Positions 41,633 through 50,747 are shown, counted from the first letter of the stretch. The stretch is 64,000 nucleotides of DNA from JANPEZ01 sp031423155 (GCA_031423155.1 JANPEZ010000011.1:17133-81132), one strand, 5' to 3'. Notes: generated from the letters alone by a model not told the origin. Made by a program: numbers and translations.

Positions 41633-43906
41633 CGTGCTCCGAAGTCGATCGTCCAGGCACTGGCCGGCAAGAGGATCTTCATCACCGGCGTGACCGGTTT
41701 CCTCGGTCAGGTCGTGCTCGAGCGGCTGCTGCTGGACTTCCCGGATACGCGCGTCGTCCTGCTCGTGCGCTCGCAGACGGGGGCCTCCTCCCAGGAGAGG
41801 GTCGAATACATGCTTCGCAAGCCGGCGTTCAGTGTTCTGCGCGAGAAGCTCGGCGAGGACGGTCTGCTCGCAGCGCTGCGCGAGCGTTGTGAAGTGATCG
41901 ACGGCGACTTCTCCCGCGGCGTCCCGACTTTGCCTGGCGACATGGATGTCGTCTTCCACTGCGCCGCGACCGTCTCCTTCGATCCTCCGATCGACGAGGG
42001 CTTCCAGACGAACCTGTTCGGAGCTTTGAACCTCTACCGAGGTGTTGTCGAGTCCGGGTCTAGGCCGCATCTGGTTCACGTTTCCACCGCCTACGTCGCC
42101 GGGATGCAGAAGGGCGTCGTCCCCGAGGCGACCCTGGAGCACCGCGTCGATTGGCAGCTCGAAGGTGACTTGGCGATGCAGGCCCGACACGACGTCGAGT
42201 CTCAGTCGCGCCGGCCCGAGACGCTCGACTCTTTCATGGACAAGGCGAGCAAGGAACACTCGCGCGCCGGCCCTTTGACCGTGGCGTCCGACGCCGAAGA
42301 GCGACGCAAGGAGTGGGTCTCGAAGCGACTGACGCAGTACGGACGTGCGCGGGCCCAGTCGCTCGGCTGGCCGGACGTGTACACGTTCACCAAGGCGATG
42401 GGCGAGCGCGCCGTGGAAGAGCTTGCAGCGCAAGAGGAACTGGCTCTGTCGATCGTGCGCCCCTCCATCATCGAGGGCTCTTTGCTGCATCCGTTCCCCG
42501 GTTGGATCGACGGGTTCAAGATGGCCGACCCGATCATCCGGGCTTACGGGCTCGGTCAGATCCCCGAGTTCCCCGGCATCCCCGAGGGCATCGTCGACAT
42601 CATCCCGGTGGACTTCGTCGTTAACGCGATGCTTGCCGTGGCGGCAACTCCACCGCCGGTCGCCGACCCCGGCTACTTCCACGTCTGCTCCGGCTCGCGC
42701 AACCCGATCCAGTACCACGAGCTCTATCGGTACGTCCGCGAATACTTCGAGGCACATCCGCTTCCCGAGCGCGGACGCGGCGAGCACAAGGTTCCCGAGT
42801 GGAAGTTCCCCGGAAACCTGAAGGTGGAACGGATGCTCAAGCGCGCCGAGAAACTTACCGACGTCGCCGAGCAGGTCGTCACGCACCTGCCCAAGTCGGC
42901 CCAGATGCGCAAGTGGGTCGGCCGCGTCGACCGCGACAAGGCGCGGGTCGAGTTCGTGAAGCGCTACTCGGAGCTGTACAACAGCTACACCGACGCCGAG
43001 GTCATCTACACCGACGACCGGATGCTGGCGCTGTACGAGTCGCTCTCGGCGGGGGATCGCGCGAAGTTCCCGTTCGACTCGGCGATGGTGGACTGGAAGC
43101 ACTACCTGCAGGACGTCCACTCTCCGGCGATCACTCAGTCCCTCAGGGAACTGTCGAAGCGCGACCGCGAGAAGGCTACCGTCGTCATCAAGGAACGGGC
43201 CGAGCCGGTGGTCGCGGTCTTCGACATGGAGGGCACGATCATCACCTCCAACGTCGTCGAGTCCTACGTCTGGACGAAGATGGCCGACCTTGACCCCGAT
43301 GGCTGGCCGGGCGAGCTTGTCAGCGTTTTCGGCCGGATCCCCGGATACCTTCAGGCGGACCGACGCGACCGAGGCGAGTTCCTGCGTACGTTCTTCCGCC
43401 GCTACGAGGGCGCCAGCGTCGAGGGCGTCAGCCGCCTCATCGAGGACCACGTCGGCGAGTTCATGCTCCAGAAGGCTTCTTCGGCCGCGATCCGGCGCAT
43501 ACGGGAACACCGCGCCGCCGGGCACCGCACCATCTTGATAACCGCTGCCATGGAGGCGTTCGTCCGGCCGCTGGCTCCGCTCTTCGACCTGATGATCGCC
43601 GCGGAGCTTGAAGTGCGGGACGGGCGATACACCGGATTCATGTCGACGCCGCCGTTGGTCGGCGAGGCGCGTGCCGCGTGGCTGCGCCGCTACGCGTCGC
43701 TAGAGGGCATAGATCTGAAGAACTCCTACGCGTACGCGGACTCGCACAGCGACCTGCCCCTGCTGCGCGCGGTCGGCAACCCGGTCGTGGTTTCGCCGGA
43801 TTCGGCGCTCTACCGGTTCGCACGACGCCGTCGTTGGCCGATCGAGGAGTGGGCTATGTCCAAGGGCATGCCGAAGGTTCGATTCCCGAAGCCAGCGGTG
43901 AGGTAA
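41621..43906 (+). CDS. fatty acyl-CoA reductase (NAD_binding_4) fused to a HAD-IB domain
   Basis: A 761-residue fusion. The N-terminal half is an extended SDR with GVTGFLG (23-29), SQTG, the substrate-side VSTAYVAG, and the Tyr254-x3-Lys258 catalytic pair (YTFTK), followed by the fatty-acyl reductase region up to about residue 500. It should reduce acyl-CoA or acyl-ACP to aldehyde or alcohol. The C-terminal part (about 525-750) is a HAD-IB domain: motif I DMEGT (Asp535; the usual second Asp is Glu537), and motif IV ADSHSDLPLL. Starts at GTG 41621, predicted leaderless. First gene of a five-gene operon; only 3 nt separate it from the dehydrogenase. Confidence 0.9.
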   Translation: MVDKRAPKSIVQALAGKRIFITGVTGFLGQVVLERLLLDFPDTRVVLLVRSQTGASSQERVEYMLRKPAFSVLREKLGEDGLLAALRERCEVIDGDFSRGVPTLPGDMDVVFHCAATVSFDPPIDEGFQTNLFGALNLYRGVVESGSRPHLVHVSTAYVAGMQKGVVPEATLEHRVDWQLEGDLAMQARHDVESQSRRPETLDSFMDKASKEHSRAGPLTVASDAEERRKEWVSKRLTQYGRARAQSLGWPDVYTFTKAMGERAVEELAAQEELALSIVRPSIIEGSLLHPFPGWIDGFKMADPIIRAYGLGQIPEFPGIPEGIVDIIPVDFVVNAMLAVAATPPPVADPGYFHVCSGSRNPIQYHELYRYVREYFEAHPLPERGRGEHKVPEWKFPGNLKVERMLKRAEKLTDVAEQVVTHLPKSAQMRKWVGRVDRDKARVEFVKRYSELYNSYTDAEVIYTDDRMLALYESLSAGDRAKFPFDSAMVDWKHYLQDVHSPAITQSLRELSKRDREKATVVIKERAEPVVAVFDMEGTIITSNVVESYVWTKMADLDPDGWPGELVSVFGRIPGYLQADRRDRGEFLRTFFRRYEGASVEGVSRLIEDHVGEFMLQKASSAAIRRIREHRAAGHRTILITAAMEAFVRPLAPLFDLMIAAELEVRDGRYTGFMSTPPLVGEARAAWLRRYASLEGIDLKNSYAYADSHSDLPLLRAVGNPVVVSPDSALYRFARRRRWPIEEWAMSKGMPKVRFPKPAVR

Positions 43907-43909
43907 CCC

Positions 43910-45121
43910 ATGGCTCAGTCGCTGGAACTGTTCAGGAGCGCTCCCCGGTACCTGACCGCGCGCGCCGTTGGAGCGAAAGCTCCGGGGTTGATCGCCGGAC
44001 CCTTGGCTCCGCTGAGGCTCGCAACGCTGAAAGACCCAACACCGCCGGGCGAGGGCTGGGCTCGAATGAAGCCCCTGCTCTCGGGTATCTGCGGCTCGGA
44101 CCTGGCGACGATCGGGGGCAAGTCGTCCTTCTACTTCTCGCCATTGGTGTCTCTACCTTTCGTGCCAGGGCACGAAGTCGTCGGCGAGTTGATCGACGAC
44201 TGCGGGGATCTGGCTGCAGGACAACGCGTCGTCTTGTCGTCGGTTCTGTCGTGCGCCGCAAGGGGTATCGAGCCTGTCTGCGAGAACTGCTCGGCGGGCT
44301 ACGTCGGCCGCTGCGATCGCGTGACGGTCGGTGATCTCAAGGCTGGGCTTCAGACCGGTTACTGCTCCGATGTCGGCGGGGGCTGGAGCCGCATGATGAT
44401 GGCGCACCGTTCGCAGCTTCACGCGGTGCCCGAAGGCATGAGCGAAGATGCCGCTGTTCTGGTCGAACCGCTGGCCTGCGCCATCCACGCGGCCCTGAGG
44501 GCCGAGGTTCCCGATGGCGGCACGGTGTTGGTCGTCGGCGCCGGAACGGTCGGCATCTTGACAACGCTGGCACTGAAGCTGTTGACCAAAGCCGGCCGGG
44601 TGATCGTCTCCGCGAAGCACCAGAAGCAGCGCGCAGCCGCGAAGATGACCGGAGCCGACGAGGTCGTCCGGCCCGAGCACACCGTCAAGGCGGTCCGCCG
44701 CGGCGAGCATGTCGTCAAGCTCAAACCCGAACGCGGACAGGAGTTCCTCCTCGGCGGCGTCGATGTCGCGATCGAATGCGTCGGCTCTAGCGGTGCGCTC
44801 GACCTTGCGCTACGGACCACCAGAGCCGGCGGACGCGTGGTGGTGAGCGGCATCCCCGGCTCGGGTGCCGACCTGACACCTCTTTGGTTCAGAGAGCTGG
44901 AGATGGTCGGCGCATATACGTCTGGGATCGAACATCTGGCCGACGGAACCACGAAGCCCACGTTCGACATGGCACTCGAGATAGCGTCCAGCGCACCGAT
45001 CATCGAGCAACTGGTCGGCGCCAAGTACCCGCTGGACCGCTGGCGCGACGCGATAGATCACGCGCTCGGAGCCGGCAAGCTCGGAACCTTCAAGGTGGCG
45101 TTCGCGCCGCAGGAAAGCTGA
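43910..45121 (+). CDS. zinc-binding alcohol dehydrogenase (MDR family)
   Basis: A 403-residue medium-chain dehydrogenase. The catalytic zinc site includes GICGSDLATIGG and PGHEVVGELID. A cysteine-rich lobe (CAARGIEPVCENCSAGYVGRC) corresponds to the structural zinc region. The Rossmann motif is VLVVGAGTVGILTTLAL. It ends in a typical SGIPG...TPLWFRELEMVGAYT C-terminus. The first 45 residues are a longer N-terminal arm than usual. Position directly after the acyl-CoA reductase suggests it interconverts a fatty or polyol alcohol with its aldehyde or ketone. This is inference from operon context. Confidence 0.9.
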   Translation: MAQSLELFRSAPRYLTARAVGAKAPGLIAGPLAPLRLATLKDPTPPGEGWARMKPLLSGICGSDLATIGGKSSFYFSPLVSLPFVPGHEVVGELIDDCGDLAAGQRVVLSSVLSCAARGIEPVCENCSAGYVGRCDRVTVGDLKAGLQTGYCSDVGGGWSRMMMAHRSQLHAVPEGMSEDAAVLVEPLACAIHAALRAEVPDGGTVLVVGAGTVGILTTLALKLLTKAGRVIVSAKHQKQRAAAKMTGADEVVRPEHTVKAVRRGEHVVKLKPERGQEFLLGGVDVAIECVGSSGALDLALRTTRAGGRVVVSGIPGSGADLTPLWFRELEMVGAYTSGIEHLADGTTKPTFDMALEIASSAPIIEQLVGAKYPLDRWRDAIDHALGAGKLGTFKVAFAPQES

Positions 45122-45134
45122 GAGGACACAAGAC

Positions 45135-46721
45135 ATGCCAAGACCAGGATTCGTACTCGATGTCGACGAGCGAACGCCACCGCTCCTCGTACATGAGGGC
45201 GAGGGATTCCGGATGCAGAAGTTCCCCCTCGGCTCCCGCGTGGTGTATCCGCCCGACTCGCTGCCGGCGATCAAGGACGTGAACGGGGCGATCCGTCACG
45301 CCTTGCTCAACCCCGTCAACTCCGAGCCTCTGCCCGAACTGCTCAAGGCCGGCATGAAGCTCACCATCGCGTTCGACGACATCTCGTTGCCGCTGCCGCC
45401 CATGTCCACGCCCGACATCCGCCAGAGGATCCTAGAAGCGGTGGTCGAGCTGGCCGCCCGCAAGGGCGTCGAAGACGTGAAGATCATCGTCGCGAACTCC
45501 CTTCACCGGCGCATGACCTCAAGCGAGATCAAACGCGCCGTCGGCGAGCGCATCTTCCGAAGCTTCTGGCCGAAGGACCTCTACAACCACGACGCCGAGG
45601 ATCGCGACCAACTCAGCCATATCGGCATGACCGACGAGGGCGAGGACGTCGAGATCAACAAACGCGCGGCCGACTCGGACCTGATCGTCTACGTGAACAT
45701 CAACCTCGTGGCCATGGACGGCGGCCACAAGTCGGTCGCCGTCGGGCTGGCCAGCTACAAGTCGCTGAAGCATCACCACAACGTCCACACGATGCTGCAC
45801 TCGAACTCGTACATGGATCCGCGTGAAGGACATAGCGCGATCGGCGACTCGGTCACCCGCATGGGCAGGCTGCTCGCCAAGTCCGGCGTGAAGATCTTCA
45901 CCGTCGAGACGACTCTCAACAACGACACCTTCCCCAAGCAGCTCGGCTTCCTGAACAAGCGCGAGTGGGAGTGGTCCGGCTACGACCAGGGCCTGATGAT
46001 GGCCGCCAAGAAGGGCAACGACCTGGCACCCCCGCGCGTCAGACGCGAGATCTTCCGTCGGATCGAAGCCGACTACGGCCTGACGGGCGTCAACGCCGGC
46101 GAGACCGAAGCCGTCCACGAACGCACGCTCGTCAACCTGCACCGCCAGCAACTCGTCGAGGTTCAGGGTCAGTCCGACGTGCTCGTCTTGGGCCTTCCTT
46201 ACATCAGCCCGTACAACGTGAACTCGATCCTGAATCCGATCCTCGTTCACTGCCTCGGACTCGGATACCTGTTCAACCTTTACCGCAACAAGCCGCTCGT
46301 GAAGCCGGGCGGCGCGGTCATCATGTTCCACCCGGTCCCGTGGGAGTTCCACCAGATACACCACCCCAGCTACATCGACTTCTTCGAGGAGGTCCTGGCC
46401 GAGACGACCGACCCTGCAACGCTCGAGGCCAAGTTCGAGGAGCGCTACGCGACCGACCCCTGGTACACGCATCTGTACCGGACCAGCTACGCCTATCACG
46501 GCGTTCACCCGTTCTACATGTGGTACTGGGGAGCGCACGGGCGCGACTACTCAGGCGACGTGATCATCGTCGGAGGCGACCCGAAGACGGTGGGCCGCTT
46601 GGGGTATCGCGCGGCGGGCTCTTTCCGCGACGCGCTGGAGATGGCCACCGACACCGTCGGCCGCTCGCCCTCGATCACCTACTTCCACGCGCCGCCGCTC
46701 ATGATCGCGGACGTGAAGTGA
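45135..46721 (+). CDS. LarA-like (DUF2088) protein
   Basis: A 528-residue protein, longer than lactate racemase LarA (about 425). LarA-like elements: the N-terminal-domain loop FDDISLPLPPMSTPDIRQRIL, a His124 in VANSLHRRMTSSEI that corresponds to the GTHR-type histidine of LarA, and Lys199 in DGGHKSVAVGLASYKS, which aligns with the lysine that carries the nickel-pincer cofactor. The second catalytic histidine of LarA (ten residues before that lysine) appears to be absent. A C-terminal extension rich in aromatic residues (YHGVHPFYMWYWGAHG) is not part of classical LarA. Likely an isomerase or epimerase relative with a non-lactate substrate. Operon gene 3. Confidence 0.75.
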   Translation: MPRPGFVLDVDERTPPLLVHEGEGFRMQKFPLGSRVVYPPDSLPAIKDVNGAIRHALLNPVNSEPLPELLKAGMKLTIAFDDISLPLPPMSTPDIRQRILEAVVELAARKGVEDVKIIVANSLHRRMTSSEIKRAVGERIFRSFWPKDLYNHDAEDRDQLSHIGMTDEGEDVEINKRAADSDLIVYVNINLVAMDGGHKSVAVGLASYKSLKHHHNVHTMLHSNSYMDPREGHSAIGDSVTRMGRLLAKSGVKIFTVETTLNNDTFPKQLGFLNKREWEWSGYDQGLMMAAKKGNDLAPPRVRREIFRRIEADYGLTGVNAGETEAVHERTLVNLHRQQLVEVQGQSDVLVLGLPYISPYNVNSILNPILVHCLGLGYLFNLYRNKPLVKPGGAVIMFHPVPWEFHQIHHPSYIDFFEEVLAETTDPATLEAKFEERYATDPWYTHLYRTSYAYHGVHPFYMWYWGAHGRDYSGDVIIVGGDPKTVGRLGYRAAGSFRDALEMATDTVGRSPSITYFHAPPLMIADVK

Positions 46722-46722
46722 G

Positions 46723-47628
46723 ATGAGCGTGCGCAAGGAACTCAAGGAGATGGCCGGCGGCTTCCGCTGGGGCCGCCGTCCCATGGTCCCGCGCTCGGCC
46801 GAACCGCACGCCCTGGAACGAGAGGACCCGGGCGTTCCGACCGATTGGGCTCGAAGCGATATCGGCGTGGCCGTCCGGCAGGTGATCCTCAAGGGGATCA
46901 TGAAGCCGATCCTTGCGAGCGAACTCTCCCTGGAGGTCTTCGGCATCGAGAACCTCGACGGCATCGACGGCCCCGTTATGTTCATCTCGAACCACACGAG
47001 TCACCTCGACGCGACGATCATCATGACCTCGCTGCCCGACAGGTGGCAGGCGAAAACCGCGGTCGGCGCCGCCAAGGACTACTTCTTCGACGTCTGGTGG
47101 CGCCAGACGTTCACCGCGCTCGTCTATGGAGGTTTCGCGATCGACCGCGGCGGCGGCAAGAACGCGACGAGCAAGGCGCGTGAGTTGATCGACGAAGGCT
47201 GGAGCCTGGTCGTATTCCCCGAAGGCACGCGCTCCGCCGACGGGCACGTGCAGCGTTTCCGCCACGGCGCCGCGCGCCTCTGCATCGAAGCCGACATCCC
47301 CGTCGTGCCGATCGGCATCCGCGGCGCGTATCAGGCGATGCCGAAGGGCCGAAGCTGGCCCCGCGCCGGTCGTCCTCCCGTCACCGCGCGCTTCGGCGCT
47401 CCCATCTTCCCGGTCGAAGGCGAGACCCACCAGGACATGTCCCGTCGCATGTCTCAGGCCGTCGCGCAACTGCACGACGAGGACCGCACCACCTGGTGGG
47501 AAGCGTTGAAGCGAGCTGAGGACGACGAGACCCCTTCGCTCGCCGGCCCCCAGGGTCCGAACTGGCTGCGCAAGTGGGAGGGCTCGCGCCCCGTCCCTCG
47601 CCGAGGCCCCACGAAGACCTGGGAGTGA
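46723..47628 (+). CDS. 1-acyl-glycerol-3-phosphate acyltransferase family protein (PlsC-like)
   Basis: A 301-residue acyltransferase. The catalytic HX4D motif is SNHTSHLDATI, the substrate-binding FPEGTRS motif follows about 85 residues later (VVFPEGTRSADG), and block IV is IPVVPIGIRGAYQAMP. The N-terminal 60 residues are a charged arm with one amphipathic helix; the C-terminal 60 are disordered and basic. It should transfer an acyl chain to a glycerol-type hydroxyl. It starts 1 nt after the LarA-like gene. Within this operon it suggests that the product of the reductase and dehydrogenase steps enters a glycerolipid-like molecule. Confidence 0.9.
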   Translation: MSVRKELKEMAGGFRWGRRPMVPRSAEPHALEREDPGVPTDWARSDIGVAVRQVILKGIMKPILASELSLEVFGIENLDGIDGPVMFISNHTSHLDATIIMTSLPDRWQAKTAVGAAKDYFFDVWWRQTFTALVYGGFAIDRGGGKNATSKARELIDEGWSLVVFPEGTRSADGHVQRFRHGAARLCIEADIPVVPIGIRGAYQAMPKGRSWPRAGRPPVTARFGAPIFPVEGETHQDMSRRMSQAVAQLHDEDRTTWWEALKRAEDDETPSLAGPQGPNWLRKWEGSRPVPRRGPTKTWE

Positions 47629-47632
47629 GTCC

Positions 47633-48250
47633 TTGACCCGAACCGGTGGCGAGAAGCGCAAGAGCACCCTCGTCGAGGAAGCCATCCGTCAGTTCGGCCG
47701 CGAGGGCTACCACGGCACGAGCCTCGACGCCATCGCAACCGCAGTCGGCGTCCGCAAGCAGACGCTGCTCTACTACTTCCCGACAAAGGAGGCATTGCTC
47801 GAAGCCTGCCTCGCCGCCGCCGGCACGCGTCTCGGCGAGGTCATCGCAGAAGGCCTGGCAGGCAAGGACTCCACCGAGGACCGAGCCGAAGCCGTCATCC
47901 ACGCCGTCTTCGGCCTAGCGGAGAAGTGGCCTGAGTTCCCGATGTTCATCCGCGAGGCGGCGCGCCTGGGTGCCGACGCTTTCGAACGCTTCGCCGACGT
48001 GTTGGATCCGCTGAGGGTCCGAGCGATCGACTTCCTCCAGACCGGCATGGACGCCGGAACGATCCGAAAGCAAGACCCGGCGTTCCTGTTGTTCACGCTC
48101 TATACCGCAGTGGTGGGTTCGCTCACCGAAGCAGCGGTGTTGAATGCCGTCGTCGGTGAGCAGAAAGGCCGCGCGTCACTCAGGAGACGTGAACGAGAAG
48201 TGACGATGTTCGTGCGAGCGGCGCTGCTTCCTCCTCCCGTGGAGGCCTAA
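47633..48250 (+). CDS. TetR/AcrR-family transcriptional regulator
   Basis: A 205-residue regulator. The N-terminal HTH is EEAIRQFGREGYHGTSLDAIATAVGVRKQTLLYYFPTK (split here as two helices and a recognition helix ending LYYF), a standard TetR signature; the rest is the helical ligand-binding domain. Starts at TTG 47633, 4 nt after the acyltransferase stop, so it is the last gene of the operon. It probably binds the palindrome at 41583-41632 and represses its own operon until a lipid-type ligand arrives. The regulatory assignment is inferred from position. Confidence 0.92.
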   Translation: MTRTGGEKRKSTLVEEAIRQFGREGYHGTSLDAIATAVGVRKQTLLYYFPTKEALLEACLAAAGTRLGEVIAEGLAGKDSTEDRAEAVIHAVFGLAEKWPEFPMFIREAARLGADAFERFADVLDPLRVRAIDFLQTGMDAGTIRKQDPAFLLFTLYTAVVGSLTEAAVLNAVVGEQKGRASLRRREREVTMFVRAALLPPPVEA

Positions 48251-48588
48251 GCGCTCGATTTGGCGACTGCTGACTGGGACATACCTTGCGGCTCTCGGTC
48301 TTCAGGGCTTTCTCGACAACAATCCTCCAGGTCACAATGCGATTGCTCCCAATGCCGATATGTCTCTTGATCTTCGAACCCCTGAGGCGCCCGGCGTCGC
48401 CTTCAAGCTCTTACGGGCGCCCCACGGTCGCCGAATCCTCCGTCGCGATTCGCGAAGTGCCGAAGGACGCTGAAGGCGGGTCGAGAACTTGGATATGTAG
48501 GAAAGGATCCGTGGGAGGCGTCGTCCGCCGTCGAGGAAGGCCGAGCGCCCACTTGCGGCGTGGGAACGTCAGGGGCGAAAATGCTTTC
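48251..48588. other. 338-nt region without a recognisable gene
   Basis: One plus-strand frame is open through the region and joins the cyclase gene downstream, but its translation (MRLSVFRAFSTTILQVTMRLL and onward) has no family resemblance and it lacks a ribosome-binding site. The sequence is less biased toward G/C in the first half than neighbouring genes. A possible -10, TATGTA, lies near 48493. It may hold the promoter of the cyclase gene and gene debris. I see nothing else. Confidence 0.4.
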
Positions 48589-49959
48589 GTGGAGATTCCT
48601 GAGCCCCGCTATCTGAAGACCGAAGACGGCGTGTACATCGCCTACCAAGTGGTGGGTGAAGGCCCCGTCGATATCTCGCTGCAGCACGCTTGGCTCGGCG
48701 GCCTCGAGCTCATGTGGGAGGATCCCTACACCGCGGCCTTCTACGAGGAACTCGCATCGTTCTCTCGCCTCATCCTGCACGACCGCCGTGCGACGGGGCT
48801 TTCGAGTCGGAACGTGCGGCCCCCCAACCTTGAGACGCGCGTGGGGGATCTGCTGGCGGTGCTCGATACGATCGGCTCGGGCCGGACGGTCCTGCTCGGG
48901 GCGTTCGAAGGTGGAGCACCGAACGCGCTGTTCGCGAGTGGGTATCCCGAGCGCACTCAATCACTCATCTGGTGGGGCCCGTCGGCGCAGTCGGTGTGGG
49001 CCCCCGACTACCCGTGGGGATCGACACCGGACTTGGTCGAGCATGAGATGCGTGCCGTCCTTGAGCACTGGGGTACGAAGGCCTACGGCCGGAACTGGGT
49101 CGAGAACAACGAGATCCTCTTGGGCGGTGGTGAGTCCGCGCCGGCGCCTATGTTCGAAGATGAGCTCGCCCGGGTGGCCCGCGTCAGCCGCCACTGGACG
49201 ACGCCCGACGTCGCCGAGGAGCTCGAACGCATCTGGTACGAGACCGACGTCCGCGGCGTCCTTCCATCGATTCAGGTCCCGACCTTGCTCATGTGCCGAG
49301 ACTTGCCGAGGCAGGTTGAGGAGGCCACTTACATCGGGGAGCTGATCCCGGGCTCCAGGGTGAGCTCATTCCTCGGCACCAATGTGGGTTTGGAGTGGGA
49401 GGGGATGGAGGAGATTGCCGACGAGCTCCGGCGCTTCATCGGTGCGGAGCGACCGCTGAGGGCAACGGATCGCGTGCTCGCCACTCTCTTGTTCACCGAC
49501 ATAGTCGGCTCGACCGAGAAGGCGGCTGAGCTGGGTGATCACCGTTGGCAGCAACTGCTCGAGGGCCACCACATGCGCGTGCGAGCGCAGCTGCAGCGAT
49601 TCCGCGGTCGCGAGATCGACACGGCGGGCGACGGCTTCTTCGCCACCTTCGACGGCCCCGCTCGAGCCGTCATGTGCGCGCAGGCGATCCGCGACTCGGT
49701 GCGTGAGCTCGGCATCGAGATCCGAGCAGGCTGCCACACTGGAGAGATTGAGCTTGCGGGTGACGACGTACATGGGATCGCCGTGCACATCGGGGCGCGG
49801 GTCGCGGCGCTCGCTGGATCGTCCGAGGTGCTCGTCTCCTCGACGGTCAAGGACCTCGTAGCGGGCTCCGGGCTCGCCTTCGAAGACCACGGAGAGCACG
49901 CGCTCAAGGGCGTCCCAGACCGGTGGCGCCTCTATCGGGCGCTGAGCGTCGAAGCCTGA
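48589..49959 (+). CDS. alpha/beta-hydrolase fold fused to class III adenylate/guanylate cyclase
   Basis: A 456-residue fusion. The N-terminal part (about residues 1-280) is an alpha/beta-hydrolase-like domain (YIAYQVVGEGPVDISLQHAW, LILHDRRATGLSS, VLLGAFEGGAPNALFA). The nucleophile elbow reads GAFEGG instead of GxSxG, so hydrolase activity is doubtful. The C-terminal cyclase domain (about 295-456) has metal-binding Asp in LLFTDIVGSTEKA and in IDTAGDGFFATFD, plus VHIGARVAALAG and the helical RVRAQLQRFRG stretch. This architecture is frequent in mycobacteria and relatives. The exact start is uncertain; GTG 48589 fits the domain boundary. Confidence 0.85.
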   Translation: MEIPEPRYLKTEDGVYIAYQVVGEGPVDISLQHAWLGGLELMWEDPYTAAFYEELASFSRLILHDRRATGLSSRNVRPPNLETRVGDLLAVLDTIGSGRTVLLGAFEGGAPNALFASGYPERTQSLIWWGPSAQSVWAPDYPWGSTPDLVEHEMRAVLEHWGTKAYGRNWVENNEILLGGGESAPAPMFEDELARVARVSRHWTTPDVAEELERIWYETDVRGVLPSIQVPTLLMCRDLPRQVEEATYIGELIPGSRVSSFLGTNVGLEWEGMEEIADELRRFIGAERPLRATDRVLATLLFTDIVGSTEKAAELGDHRWQQLLEGHHMRVRAQLQRFRGREIDTAGDGFFATFDGPARAVMCAQAIRDSVRELGIEIRAGCHTGEIELAGDDVHGIAVHIGARVAALAGSSEVLVSSTVKDLVAGSGLAFEDHGEHALKGVPDRWRLYRALSVEA

Positions 49960-50672
49960 TGGGTCTTTCGTTCTTCACGGTCGTCTTCGATTCCGACCAC
50001 CCGCAGAAGGTCGGCGGGTTCTGGGCGGCTGCTTTGGATCGTGAACTCATCGAAGACGAGCCCGAGTGGTGGACCTCGCTCCCCGGCGATCCTCAACTCC
50101 ATTTCATGAAGGTGCCCGAGGGCAAGACCACGAAGAACCGGATGCACCTCGACTGGGCCGTGCCCGAGCGCGAGACGGCGGTCCAACGTTTCGTGTCGCT
50201 CGGCGCAACCCGTCTCTGGGACATCCAGGAGACCGTCGGGGAAGACGACATGGAGTGGACGACTCTCGCTGACACCGAGGGCAACGAGTTCTGCCTGATC
50301 CAGTCCGACAAGCCCATGGGGTTGAGGCTGGCCACGGTCGTCTTCGATTCCAACGACCCGCAGCGGGTCGGCCTGTTCTGGGCTGCTGCGCTCGAGCGCG
50401 AACTCGTTCAGGTCGAGCTTGCGAATGACTACTGGCTACCCGGTGATCCCCCCCTTACGTTCGTGAAGGTACCCGAAGGCAAGACCACGAAGAACCGGGT
50501 GCACATCGATTGGTACGCGTCCCATCGCGAGGCTGAGGTCGAGCGCATCATCGGGCTCGGCGCGACCCGTCTGTGGGACAGGATCGCTAGAGAAGAAACG
50601 GGCTTCGAGTGGACGACACTCGCTGACACCGAGGGAAACGAGTTCTGCGTGGTCCAATCCGACCAGCCTTGA
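49959..50672 (+). CDS. double VOC-domain protein (glyoxalase-like, tandem duplication)
   Basis: A 237-residue protein made of two similar modules (about residues 1-117 and 118-237). Both contain VVFDSxxPQxVGxFWAAAL, a KVPEGKTTKNR loop, and WTTLADTEGNEFC near the end, showing an internal duplication. The fold matches glyoxalase-like (Glyoxalase_6) proteins. The ATG overlaps the stop of the cyclase gene (TGATG), so the two are coupled. Activity unknown. Confidence 0.83.
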   Translation: MGLSFFTVVFDSDHPQKVGGFWAAALDRELIEDEPEWWTSLPGDPQLHFMKVPEGKTTKNRMHLDWAVPERETAVQRFVSLGATRLWDIQETVGEDDMEWTTLADTEGNEFCLIQSDKPMGLRLATVVFDSNDPQRVGLFWAAALERELVQVELANDYWLPGDPPLTFVKVPEGKTTKNRVHIDWYASHREAEVERIIGLGATRLWDRIAREETGFEWTTLADTEGNEFCVVQSDQP

Positions 50673-50747
50673 GTCCGATAGCAGCAACCTGCGGAGGTAT
50701 GCAGATCGAATGCCCCGAGGCGCAAGGGCGCGTGACGCACGTCGGGC

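Noticed and set aside
48286..48588. A longer N-terminus for the alpha/beta-hydrolase-cyclase protein
   Set aside because: The in-frame upstream residues have no domain resemblance, no ribosome-binding site and different composition; the conserved fold begins at about 48595.
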